From assembly GCA_027488495.1 (NCBI GenBank), contig JAIYBO010000001.1, forward strand, positions 1 through 27,400: a DNA stretch of 27,400 nucleotides, written 5' to 3'. The notes below the pieces were generated by a model that saw only the letters and a program-made list of their open reading frames with translations, made no database searches and had not been told where the DNA came from. Shown in pieces: positions 7,588 to 15,919 of the stretch; positions within the stretch are counted from its first letter, which is position 1, and each line of letters begins with the position of its first letter. The stretch comes from Bacteroidota bacterium (lineage in GTDB: Bacteria; Bacteroidota; Bacteroidia; NS11-12g; UBA955). A program made the translations under genes and the position numbers.

Positions 7588-8814
7588 TCAAATCAAGCCT
7601 TCTAGTTCTATTTCGCTGCGAATCAAATCATCCAACACTTCGCGCCTTCTAATGAGGTGTGCTTCACCATTCCTCACCAAAACCTCCGCTGGCCTCAATC
7701 GCGCATTGTAATTGTTACTCATACTAAATCCATAAGCCCCAGCATTGTGAATGCGCAACACATCCCCTTCCCTCACCTCTTGCAATTTGCGATCATACCC
7801 CAGAGTATCAGTCTCACAGATATACCCCACAACGCTGTATAAACGCATCGCTCCATCTGCATGTGATATGTTTTCGATGTGATGGTAGGCATCATAGAAC
7901 ATCGGGCGAATCAAGTGATTTTGTCCAGAATCAACCCCAACAAACACCGTCGAAGTGGTCTGTTTGATCACATTGGCCTTTACCAACAATGAGCCCGATT
8001 CACTCACAATGAATTTACCCGGCTCAAACCAAAGTTCCAACTTGCGTCCGTACTCTTCACAAAATGTCACAAACGCTGCAGAAATCTTCTCTCCAATTTC
8101 TTCTATGTCTGTAACGATATCATTGGGCTTATAGCCAACCTTAAATCCTGATCCAAAATCCATGAATTCCAAATCTTTGAAGCTCCGAGCCGCATCGAAC
8201 AACAATTCTGCACCCCTCAAAAACACTTCCGCATCCAAAATATCACTGCCCGTATGCATGTGCAGCCCATTTACCTTGATTTTCAATGACTCAACCACCC
8301 TCAAAACATGTCTGAGTTGATAAATAGAGATACCAAATTTTGAATCGATGTGTCCCACAGAAATGTGCGAATGTCCACCCGCCATGATATGGGGATTCAA
8401 ACGGATGCAACAAGGAACTGTGGCCCCAAATTCATGACCAAAATGTTCCAAAATGGAGATATTGTCGATATTGATGTGAACGCCCAAAGCCACGGCTTCT
8501 TTGATTTCCGCAAAGTCCACACAATTGGGGGTGTACATGATCTCAGAGGGAGCAAAACCCGCACGAAGCCCCAACTGTACTTCTTGTATCGAAACGGCGT
8601 CTAAGCCTGCGCCTTGTGCTTTTAGAATGCGCAAAACATTGATATTGTTCAACGCTTTCAACGCATAATGCAATTTTACATTTACCGAAGGAAATGCATT
8701 GAGCAACCGTTGGTATTGATGCTCGATGGATTCAGCATGATAAACATACACTGGGGTCCCAAATTCCTGGGCGATTTTCTGATATTCTGAGTCGGAGATT
8801 TTTACTAATTCCAT
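7588..8814 (-). CDS. lysA: Diaminopimelate decarboxylase
   Basis: This 408-residue fold-type III PLP enzyme converts meso-diaminopimelate to lysine and CO2, the last step of lysine synthesis. PLP-binding Lys53 is in HYALKALNN. The barrel continues through LDAVSIQEVQLGLRAG, MYTPNC, SKFGISIYQL, GLHMHTGSDI (His185, His187), the glycine-rich phosphate-binding loop DFGSGFKVGY and FEPGKF. The C-terminal beta domain has the catalytic-type Cys333 in ICETDTLG and the substrate/PLP tyrosine in GAYGFSMSNNYNARLRPAE. Length is normal for LysA. The ICETDTLG form and missing decarboxylase extensions favour LysA over arginine or carboxynorspermidine decarboxylase. A terminator closes secDF just upstream, so it is probably transcribed separately, but I see no clear promoter in the short gap. 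Confidence 0.93.
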   Translation of the reverse strand: MELVKISDSEYQKIAQEFGTPVYVYHAESIEHQYQRLLNAFPSVNVKLHYALKALNNINVLRILKAQGAGLDAVSIQEVQLGLRAGFAPSEIMYTPNCVDFAEIKEAVALGVHINIDNISILEHFGHEFGATVPCCIRLNPHIMAGGHSHISVGHIDSKFGISIYQLRHVLRVVESLKIKVNGLHMHTGSDILDAEVFLRGAELLFDAARSFKDLEFMDFGSGFKVGYKPNDIVTDIEEIGEKISAAFVTFCEEYGRKLELWFEPGKFIVSESGSLLVKANVIKQTTSTVFVGVDSGQNHLIRPMFYDAYHHIENISHADGAMRLYSVVGYICETDTLGYDRKLQEVREGDVLRIHNAGAYGFSMSNNYNARLRPAEVLVRNGEAHLIRRREVLDDLIRSEIELEGLI

Positions 8815-8852
8815 GTTTGATATTGTGATTGAATTCTATAAATGGTACATAT

Positions 8853-8886
8853 AAAAAAAGGCGGGGTGAATATCACCCCGCCTTTT
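8853..8886 (-). terminator. Intrinsic terminator of secDF
   Basis: A 14-bp perfect stem (8856-8869 with 8873-8886, loop ATA) has a GC core GGCGGGGTGA. On the minus strand it is followed by a run of seven T (complement of A 8853-8859). It starts 19 bp after the secDF stop and lies before lysA, so secDF and lysA form separate units unless there is read-through. Confidence 0.88.
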
Positions 8887-8904
8887 CAAAAGTTCGAAGT
8901 GATA

Positions 8905-11900
8905 TTAATTGTTTGGTTTTTTCTTAGATGAGAAATCCACAACAATTGGGGTTGCAATACAAATTGAAGAATAAGTACCTACAACAACACCTATCAACAA
9001 AGCCAATGAGAACCCTTTCAGGGCGTCGCCACCGAACAAGAACAAAATTAACACAACCACAAATACAGTAGCTGAAGTAATGATGGTACGTGATAAGGTA
9101 TCGTTGATCGCCAAGTTGATCAATTTTGCATCAGAGCGCTCCGCCTTATTGTTGGTTAAGAACTCACGAATACGGTCAAATACAATTACCGTATCGTTGA
9201 TTGAATAACCCAACAAGGTTAATAAGGCAGCAATCAAATGCTGGTCAAAATCCGTTGGGAAAGGCACAACACCATCCAAAATGGCGAACATCGACAATAC
9301 AACCAACACGTCATGAATCAATGCAATTGTAGCACCCATACCATAAGCAACACTGCGGAATCGGAATACAATGTATAAGAAGATACCAACAACGGTTAAC
9401 AACACCAAGAAACCACTCTTATCTCTGGTACTAGTAGCTATTGCTGCGCCCACCTTAGAAGAAGAAAGCACTGGGTCTTCTCCAACCAATTCAAAACCTT
9501 TCAAAGACGCCAAAACTGCTGCTCTTACTGAATCTCTAGCCTCTTGTCCTTCTGCATCAATCATGTATGTGGTCACAATTCTAAATTGACCTTTGTTACC
9601 GAAAGTTTTTACCTCATTGCTAGATTCTGGCAAGTTGTTCTTCAAGGCAGTTGAAATGGCCTCAGTTTGATAATTCTTTGCCGCATCAAATTGAATCACA
9701 TATGAATGACCACCCTTGAAATCTATACCCGTACTGATACCCCCTTTGGTAATGAACGCCACCAAACCAGCTACAATAACAAGTGTAGATGCGATATAAT
9801 ATTTTTTACGATTACCTACAAAATCAATATTGCTGTTCTTCATGAACCCTTTGTTCCAAGGAGCATCAAACTTGATTTCCAATCCTTTGTCGGCACGACG
9901 GTCTAACAACAAACGTGTGATAAACAAGGCTGTAAACATTGAACTAAAGATACCAATTACCAAGATTACGGCAAAACCGTAAGCTGGACCAGCACCAGCA
10001 AATGTCAAAATGAAACCAGCCAATAACGTAGTAATATTTGAGTCGATGATTGCACTCAAGGCGTGTTTAAATCCATCCGCAATGGCAGATTTCAAACCTT
10101 TACCAGCCTCCAATTCATCTTTGATACGCTCGTAGATCAATACGTTGGCATCTACAGCCATACCCACTGTCAAGATAATACCAGCCATACCAGGCAAAGT
10201 AAGCGCCGCACCCAAACTGGCCAAAACGCCCATAATCAAGAACACGTTACCCAAAACCGCCACAATGGCCATCCAACCTGCACGACTGTAATATAAAATC
10301 ATGAACAAAATGGTTGCGATGAATCCTAACAACAATGAATTCAAACCATTTGAAATCGATTCTTGACCCAAAGAAGCACCCACTTGCTCACTAGCCACAA
10401 TCTTGGCAGGCGCAGGCAATTTACCCGCTTTCAATACGTTTGCCAAGTCATTGGCTTCACGGATATCGAAATTTCCTGAAATCTGACTGTTACCACCGCT
10501 GATTTTTTGGTTCACCACAGGGGCTGAATAAACCCGGTCATCCAATACCACCGCAATATATTTACCAATGTTACGGCCTGTTACTTGAGCCCATTGTGTA
10601 CCCGCCTTGGCGGTCATTTCCATTGAAACTTCCAACTCACCCGTTGGTGACGTATTCACGCGGGCATCTGAAATGATGTTCTCGTCTTCAGCCGACAAAG
10701 CAGCATTTCCTTCACGATCCAATTTCAAAAAGTATACGAAAAATTCATCTGAATTGTTGGCTTCCTTACCATCTGCTTCGTAATCACGGGGCTTGGCACT
10801 GAAAGCTACTTTTGCACTTTCCATACGCAAAACACCAGCATAACGCTCGTCTTCCAACATCTTGGTCAACATCGCGCGATCCGCTTTTTTAACCACGGCT
10901 ACCGAAGATCCAGGACCATCGTTACCAAACGATTTCAAAACTTTAGCCAAAGGACTGCCATTGGCTTCATCCTTCTTAGCATCTTTCTTTTTTGCATCGG
11001 CCACCTTTGGGCTATCCACTGCAGTTGTTGCAACAGCAGTAGCAGCTGGAGCAGCGTCAGTCGCAACCACATTTGTTGCCGCCGCAGCCACGTTAGTATC
11101 AGTGGCAGTTGTATCTTGCACCTCCGCAGGTGCAATGGCCGCCATTTTACTGGCTTTGTACAATGCGTTCAAAATACGCGTTCCATCTCTGCGCTGACCA
11201 TCGTTGCCATACACTTCGTAGAACTCCAATTTCGCACTCTTCTCAACCAACTCTTCCATTCTGCGAGGGTTGTCAACACCTGGCAATTCTACGCTGATTC
11301 TTCCACCGTCGATCTTTTGAATTGTAGGCTGAGTTACGTTTGATTGGTTGATACGCTTTTCGATTACTTCATATACACGGTCTACAGCACTGGTGGTTTC
11401 TGTTCTCAAATAATTCACCACTTCAGCCTCAGAACTGTTCGATTGAATAGAGCTCTTGTTGCCCTTAATGAACAAATTCGCCAAGTTTCTGCTTGGGCTG
11501 ATTTTCTTGAAGTTCGATACAAATGCATCTACAAAGTCAGCGCCCTGATCACGAACATCCGCATTGGCAGCATCGATGGCACGATTCAATTCTTTGTCTT
11601 TGGTGTCGTTCGACAAAACACGCACAACAGCGCCCTTATCCACTTCCAAAATCACGTTCATACCACCACGCAAATCCAAACCTAAGTTCACTTCACGCTG
11701 CTTACATTCAAAGTAGGTGTAGGCGGCAAGACCTACATTGTAAATTTCATCATTGCCCAAACTGTCGATGTATCTGCGGTAAGCTTCTTTCGAATCTCCA
11801 CCCTTATCGGCAACTTTGGCGGCAAATGCCTTCGCTTCTTTTTCGAATCCTTGGGCCTTCCAAGTAAACGACAATTGGAACAAACAGGCTAACGCCAGTA

Positions 11901-11937
11901 CAATCGAAAATCCTACAACGGTTTTATTGGTTTTCAT
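8905..11937 (-). CDS. secDF: Protein translocase subunits SecD and SecF, fused
   Basis: This is a fused SecDF of about 1010 residues, an inner membrane RND-type protein that uses the proton gradient to pull preproteins out of the SecYEG channel. One transmembrane helix is near the N-terminus, followed by the SecD signature VNLGLDLRGGMNVILEV (about 85-101), the large periplasmic P1 domain, then the SecD helices with TVGMAVDANVLIYERIKDELE (about 591-611). The SecF half has TGIDFKGGHSYVIQF (about 737-751), a smaller periplasmic domain, and LLGYSINDTVIVFDRIREF (about 909-927). P1 contains an odd Ala/Thr/Val- then Lys-rich low-complexity insert at about 265-330. The ATG at 11937 is preferred; a GTG one codon upstream is the only other nearby start. 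Fused SecDF is common in Bacteroidota. Confidence 0.95.
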   Translation of the reverse strand: MKTNKTVVGFSIVLALACLFQLSFTWKAQGFEKEAKAFAAKVADKGGDSKEAYRRYIDSLGNDEIYNVGLAAYTYFECKQREVNLGLDLRGGMNVILEVDKGAVVRVLSNDTKDKELNRAIDAANADVRDQGADFVDAFVSNFKKISPSRNLANLFIKGNKSSIQSNSSEAEVVNYLRTETTSAVDRVYEVIEKRINQSNVTQPTIQKIDGGRISVELPGVDNPRRMEELVEKSAKLEFYEVYGNDGQRRDGTRILNALYKASKMAAIAPAEVQDTTATDTNVAAAATNVVATDAAPAATAVATTAVDSPKVADAKKKDAKKDEANGSPLAKVLKSFGNDGPGSSVAVVKKADRAMLTKMLEDERYAGVLRMESAKVAFSAKPRDYEADGKEANNSDEFFVYFLKLDREGNAALSAEDENIISDARVNTSPTGELEVSMEMTAKAGTQWAQVTGRNIGKYIAVVLDDRVYSAPVVNQKISGGNSQISGNFDIREANDLANVLKAGKLPAPAKIVASEQVGASLGQESISNGLNSLLLGFIATILFMILYYSRAGWMAIVAVLGNVFLIMGVLASLGAALTLPGMAGIILTVGMAVDANVLIYERIKDELEAGKGLKSAIADGFKHALSAIIDSNITTLLAGFILTFAGAGPAYGFAVILVIGIFSSMFTALFITRLLLDRRADKGLEIKFDAPWNKGFMKNSNIDFVGNRKKYYIASTLVIVAGLVAFITKGGISTGIDFKGGHSYVIQFDAAKNYQTEAISTALKNNLPESSNEVKTFGNKGQFRIVTTYMIDAEGQEARDSVRAAVLASLKGFELVGEDPVLSSSKVGAAIATSTRDKSGFLVLLTVVGIFLYIVFRFRSVAYGMGATIALIHDVLVVLSMFAILDGVVPFPTDFDQHLIAALLTLLGYSINDTVIVFDRIREFLTNNKAERSDAKLINLAINDTLSRTIITSATVFVVVLILFLFGGDALKGFSLALLIGVVVGTYSSICIATPIVVDFSSKKKPNN

Positions 11938-11944
11938 CACTATA

Positions 11945-11976
11945 TAAAAGTATCCAAATTATGGAATCGCGAAAAT
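11945..11976 (-). promoter_or_regulatory. Weak promoter candidate for secDF
   Basis: On the minus strand TACTTTTA (complement of 11945-11952) is one base off the TAnnTTTG -7 element. About 20 bp upstream there is only a T-rich stretch and no TTG. The -7 element would end 7 bp before the ATG. The 64-bp gap to the upstream glycosyltransferase gene also has a T8 tract (complement of 11981-11988) with no convincing stem. Whether secDF starts its own transcript or continues the upstream unit is open. Confidence 0.25.
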
Positions 11977-12001
11977 AAGGAAAAAAAACTAGTTAACAGC
12001 C

Positions 12002-13036
12002 TTACAATGAAATGCCCTGCAATTTTTGCAACAATAATTTCAATTCTTGCGGAGAATGGCCTTCCATGCAACGAAAATGGCCCTTCGGACAAGCATCGAA
12101 ACCCAACTTTGAACAAGGATGACAAGACAAATCGTTGGCCAACAGATGATACACGTGATCCTGACCGTGCCCCGGCGCGAAACCCAAACCCGGATCCGTA
12201 CTGCCCCAAATCACCAACAAGGGCTTTTTCAAAGTAGCGGCCACATGCGTAAAACCCGTATCTCCCCCAACCACCACCGCGCTTTGAGCAATCCATCTCA
12301 ACGATGTTTTCAAATCAAAAACACCCACCCCATTGATCAATTGATTTCCAAATTCTTGCACCAATTCCGTGGCCAAAGCCTTCTCGTTTGGACCACCAAT
12401 CAAACACCATTTTCTTTGATCCTGCTCAAAAACTTGCTTCCAAATGGATTTGGGTATTTTCTTGGTTTCATAGGTACCTCCCAAAATCGCAACGCCATAA
12501 TTATCTGCAAAATCCACACCACCAACCTTTACAGCATCGCTCTGAACAACCGCTTGTTCACCTTCTACCATGTTTGAAATGGTTGGAAGCCCAACCGCCC
12601 AATCCATCGTTTCAATTCGCCCACAACCCAATCGTTTCATCAATCGATTGGCCGCCTCCAAATAGCGTTCTTGAACGTGACTAACGTGATAACGCGAGGA
12701 TTTCGTATTCACAAACAACCATCGCATCCATCGTTTTTTGTTGTAACCCACTGCGGTGGTCAACCACAGCAGAACCCGAACCCAATAAGACCTGAAATTG
12801 CAATGCAAATCCAATACCCCATCGTATTTTTCGGCTTTTAGCGCACCAAACAAACCCGCTTCACCCCAGGTGAAAAATTTATCAACCGCCTCGCCACCAT
12901 GCAACAAATCGCCCATCTTGGGTTTTGTGAGCAAATGCACCTCCACCCCCAACTGCTTCCGCAAGGCATACAAAACGGGTGCGGCAAGAACCACATCGCC
13001 CAAACTGCTCAAACGGATGACCAAAATTTTCTTCAT
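12002..13036 (-). CDS. Glycosyltransferase family 9 (heptosyltransferase-like)
   Basis: This 344-residue GT-B fold protein resembles ADP-heptose:LPS heptosyltransferases, cytoplasmic enzymes that add sugars to a lipid A core or other envelope glycan. The N-terminus KKILVIRLSSLGDVVLAAPVL is the classic GT9 opening strand and loop. The C-terminal half has VAILGG, WCLIGGPNE and the nucleotide-sugar motif AQSAVVVGGDTGFTHVAA, then PLLVIWGSTDP. The C-terminus carries four cysteines (SCHPCSKLGFDACPKGHFRCM region, residues 305-323), seen in several family members. I chose the ATG at 13036 because it puts MKKILVIRLSSLGD at the N-terminus. The longer frame to 13105 adds 23 atypical residues overlapping the upstream gene. 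It is the last gene of the purL unit. Donor and acceptor sugars cannot be told. Confidence 0.88.
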   Translation of the reverse strand: MKKILVIRLSSLGDVVLAAPVLYALRKQLGVEVHLLTKPKMGDLLHGGEAVDKFFTWGEAGLFGALKAEKYDGVLDLHCNFRSYWVRVLLWLTTAVGYNKKRWMRWLFVNTKSSRYHVSHVQERYLEAANRLMKRLGCGRIETMDWAVGLPTISNMVEGEQAVVQSDAVKVGGVDFADNYGVAILGGTYETKKIPKSIWKQVFEQDQRKWCLIGGPNEKALATELVQEFGNQLINGVGVFDLKTSLRWIAQSAVVVGGDTGFTHVAATLKKPLLVIWGSTDPGLGFAPGHGQDHVYHLLANDLSCHPCSKLGFDACPKGHFRCMEGHSPQELKLLLQKLQGISL

Positions 13037-13067
13037 GATGCGATTTACTTTGACTTTGTCAGCGATT

Positions 13068-14747
13068 TCACTTTTTCCGCTTTGCAAGATACGCTTCAAA
13101 TTCAACCAAATTCAAGGCATTGAGGGTCTGCGATGTCTGCAATCCGCCTTTCTGTCCGCTTAAAACCCCAAAATGCATATCCAAATAACCCATTTTTTCG
13201 TGGGCATCTGGATTCACAGAAACCATCACACCCTTCTCCATCGCATAGTCGATGTATCGCCAATCGATATCCAAACGATAGGGATGCGCATTCAATTCTA
13301 TCGCCACGCCATTGGCGGCACAGGCATCTATCACCTTGTGATGATCGATGGGATACCCCTCTCGCATCAACAGCAAACGCCCCGTGGGGTGACCCAAAAT
13401 GGTGGTATAGGGATTTTCTATGGCTCGCAGCAAACGGTCCATCGCCTTTTCTTGGGTCATGTTCAAATTGCTGTGCACCGATGCAACCACCAAATCAAAC
13501 CCCCTCAAAATCTCCGGCTCGTAATCTAGATCGCCATTGCTCAAAATATCGCTTTCAATGCCCTTGAAAATCTTAAAAGGCCACAACTGCTGGTTCAATG
13601 TATCTATTTCATCAAACTGCTGCAATACGCGCTCCACCTGCAATCCTCGGGCATATCCCGCTGTTTTGGAGTGATCGCAAATCCCCAAATATTCCATCCC
13701 AATCTCCATGGCATACAGCGCCATTTCCTCCACAGAATTGAGCCCATCCGAATAAGTTGTATGGTTGTGAAGCACCCCTTTGATGTCTGAATACTTCAGC
13801 AACGACGTTTCTTCTACCGGTCTTTCGAACTCTCGATGTCCTTCGCGACGACAGGGCACCACAAAGTTCACCCCCTTGTGGGCATAGGTATCACGATCGC
13901 TGCCTTTCCAATCCGTGGCAGTATATCCGAGCAGCTCTATGTGCCTAGACGCCGCGCCCCTTTCAAACAACATTCTATCGAAATCCGCATGCATCACCAC
14001 TTCCATTTCCATCACAAAACCTTGCTCATGCTTCAAAACACCGGTTGCTTCATCCACCGTCCAACCCAGCAAATCCGGACCTCCTTCTGTTGCAATTGCA
14101 TCCCAGTCCGATGCCGTAATCCCGCTCATTTCCATCGCAGTAGTGAGCAGCACCAAATGCTCAATCACATCACTTTTTCGATAATATTCGCCGGTAAACT
14201 CATGTTGTTCATCGCCAAAAACCGAGCGCATGCCACGCAAAAACGATTCAGCATATGGCATCACCCTCGCCAAATGAAACTTGCCTTTGGCCCCATACGA
14301 AAACTCAATGGCCGCCAATATAGTTTGTTGGGTTTTGTATCCAAAACCGCTCACTTCTACCAAGCGATTTTGCCTGCAGGCATCAAACAAATCCTCCACC
14401 GTTTCGATACCCAATTCTTGCCATATCAGACGCACTTTTTTGGGCCCGAGACCCTTCACACCCAACATAGCAATCAATCCAACGGGTGTAATATCGAGCA
14501 AAGATTGCAGCGCGGGAAACTCCCTATTGGCACTGTATTCAACGATGGCTTTCGCCACCGACTTCCCTACCCCAGGAATGCTCAACAGTTGCGATTCTTG
14601 CAAATCCCCAAGCGGCTCTTTGATTTTTCGCAAATTAAACGCGCCTGAAGCAAACGCTTTGTATTTAAAAGGATTCTCTTCATGCAATTCCGCCAAACTT
14701 GCATACAACTGCAAAGCCTTTACAATTTCATGATTATCCACCGTCAT
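13068..14747 (-). CDS. PolX-like protein: HhH, degenerate polymerase X domain and PHP domain
   Basis: This 559-residue protein has the bacterial PolX architecture. The N-terminal part has helix-hairpin-helix segments (LSIPGVGKSVAKAIVEY, 55-71; GVKGLGPKKVRLIWQELGI, 96-114). The C-terminal PHP phosphoesterase domain starts at VLHNHTTYSDG and keeps all expected metal ligands: His327, His329, Asp334, His359, Glu398, His425, His453, Asp514 and His516. In between, the polymerase palm is altered. The canonical GSxRR...GDIDxLV segment reads GEYYRKSDVIEHLVLL (186-201), without the Asp-x-Asp pair. The usual VDLR has become MEMEV (246-250) and TGS is GAAS. Family members are gap-filling polymerases with 3'-5' exonuclease. 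Here nuclease or phosphoesterase activity looks possible and DNA synthesis unlikely. It lies 26 bp after the oxidoreductase gene and 31 bp before the GT9 gene. Confidence 0.88.
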   Translation of the reverse strand: MTVDNHEIVKALQLYASLAELHEENPFKYKAFASGAFNLRKIKEPLGDLQESQLLSIPGVGKSVAKAIVEYSANREFPALQSLLDITPVGLIAMLGVKGLGPKKVRLIWQELGIETVEDLFDACRQNRLVEVSGFGYKTQQTILAAIEFSYGAKGKFHLARVMPYAESFLRGMRSVFGDEQHEFTGEYYRKSDVIEHLVLLTTAMEMSGITASDWDAIATEGGPDLLGWTVDEATGVLKHEQGFVMEMEVVMHADFDRMLFERGAASRHIELLGYTATDWKGSDRDTYAHKGVNFVVPCRREGHREFERPVEETSLLKYSDIKGVLHNHTTYSDGLNSVEEMALYAMEIGMEYLGICDHSKTAGYARGLQVERVLQQFDEIDTLNQQLWPFKIFKGIESDILSNGDLDYEPEILRGFDLVVASVHSNLNMTQEKAMDRLLRAIENPYTTILGHPTGRLLLMREGYPIDHHKVIDACAANGVAIELNAHPYRLDIDWRYIDYAMEKGVMVSVNPDAHEKMGYLDMHFGVLSGQKGGLQTSQTLNALNLVEFEAYLAKRKK

Positions 14748-14773
14748 ATTTTATCAAATCAACCCAATTAAAA

Positions 14774-15907
14774 TCAAACCCCCAAATCCTTCTTCACCAC
14801 TTCTATCACCTCATCGGCCACCCAAGAGCTCAACGCCACGCCCATTCCACCCATTCTTACCGCCAAACAAACCCGGTTGCTGTGCCATCCAATGATCGGA
14901 TTTCGATTCTCATTCATCCCCATCACCCCAGACCATTCGTATTCAAATTCAACAGTCCTTCCCGGTAAAACCACCGTTTCTAAATACGATTTCAAATGCG
15001 ATCGAAACTGATCTGTAACCACCATATCCATCGTTTCCTCACCCACAAAATCCAAATTTCTACCACCGCCAATCAATATGCGATGGCCACCCAATTCCCT
15101 AAAATAAATATATCCCTTATCGGCATGAAAAATCCCCTCAAAAGGCAAAACATCCATGGCCTTGGTAACGAATACTTGGCCACGAGCAGGGGCCACCGCC
15201 AAATCCGGTATCAATCTTCGCGTAAAACCATTGGTGCAAATCACCAAACGACCGGCAATAATTTTCATCCCATTCCCCATATGCAACTCCACAAAATCGT
15301 TCGTCTCATCCCAGTCCGCAACGCGCATACCTTCATATATCTCAACACCCAAACGCAGGGCTTCTTCCCTTACCGCTCGATACAACAAATGGGTTTGTAT
15401 TCCGCCTTCCAAAGGACAAAAAACGCCCGATTTCACCACGTTCATTTTGGTGGGAATCATGTCACAAACTACAAAAGCATCTTTCCCATGTACCCCACAC
15501 AAGGCCTTATTCAAGGCGCTCACTTGAGCAATCACCAAACCGGCTTCATCATCAGTTGAGAACACCTCTGTACCTCCCGATGCTTGAAAACCAATCCTAT
15601 CAGCGCCGTATCGGCCCAACAACTTTTGAATACCCAAAAATCGCTTTTCATATAGCCCTACAGCCTCTAATTCATTCGTGCGCGCGATTTCATCCAACAT
15701 CTCCCCTGCGCTACCGAAACAGGCAAAGCCCGCATTGCGCAAACTTGCCGCATTTCCCATGGCGTGTTCATCCAGCACCACTACTCGGACTTTCGGATAA
15801 GTCTCCTTGATTCTGCTCGCGCTCTGCAATCCAACCAATCCCGCACCAACAACCACCCAATCAGCCGTTCCAAAGCCCTGTTGCTCCCAATAGCTGATTG
15901 TGTTCAT
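14774..15907 (-). CDS. FAD-dependent oxidoreductase of the D-amino acid oxidase (DAO) family
   Basis: This 377-residue flavoprotein belongs to the DAO superfamily, which oxidises amines or amino acids. The N-terminal Rossmann motif is DWVVVGAGLVGLQSA (16-30), with the acidic residue that binds FAD ribose at the end of the second strand (VVVLDEH). A SLRNAGFACFG loop follows at the place of the usual SxRNAG FAD-contacting segment. Later come RLVICTNGFTRRL, the substrate-domain pattern APARGQVFVTKA, YIYFRELGGHRILIGGG and a C-terminal FAD loop (EYEWSGVMGMNENRNPIIGWH, then RMGGMGVALSS). The substrate is not evident; no adjacent thiamine or proline pathway gene supports a choice. It lies 12 bp after purL and 26 bp before the PolX-like gene, so it is co-transcribed. 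Confidence 0.88.
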   Translation of the reverse strand: MNTISYWEQQGFGTADWVVVGAGLVGLQSASRIKETYPKVRVVVLDEHAMGNAASLRNAGFACFGSAGEMLDEIARTNELEAVGLYEKRFLGIQKLLGRYGADRIGFQASGGTEVFSTDDEAGLVIAQVSALNKALCGVHGKDAFVVCDMIPTKMNVVKSGVFCPLEGGIQTHLLYRAVREEALRLGVEIYEGMRVADWDETNDFVELHMGNGMKIIAGRLVICTNGFTRRLIPDLAVAPARGQVFVTKAMDVLPFEGIFHADKGYIYFRELGGHRILIGGGRNLDFVGEETMDMVVTDQFRSHLKSYLETVVLPGRTVEFEYEWSGVMGMNENRNPIIGWHSNRVCLAVRMGGMGVALSSWVADEVIEVVKKDLGV

Positions 15908-15919
15908 CGAAGCGCTACA

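Noticed and set aside
11981..12001. Terminator after the GT9 gene
   Set aside because: There is a T8 tract on the minus strand but no convincing stem before it, so termination cannot be supported.
13068..13105. Longer glycosyltransferase frame starting at 13105
   Set aside because: The extra 23 residues precede the classic GT9 N-terminus and overlap the end of the PolX-like gene. The ATG at 13036 gives the expected MKKILVIRLSSLGD start.
12007..13163. Several plus-strand open frames opposite the GT9 gene
   Set aside because: They overlap a clear GT9 coding region and encode low-complexity Pro/His/Asn-rich sequences typical of the non-coding strand.
13836..14648. 270-codon plus-strand open frame opposite the PolX-like gene
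   Set aside because: It is antisense to a well-conserved gene. Its translation is rich in His, Phe, Gln and Pro with no recognisable domain.
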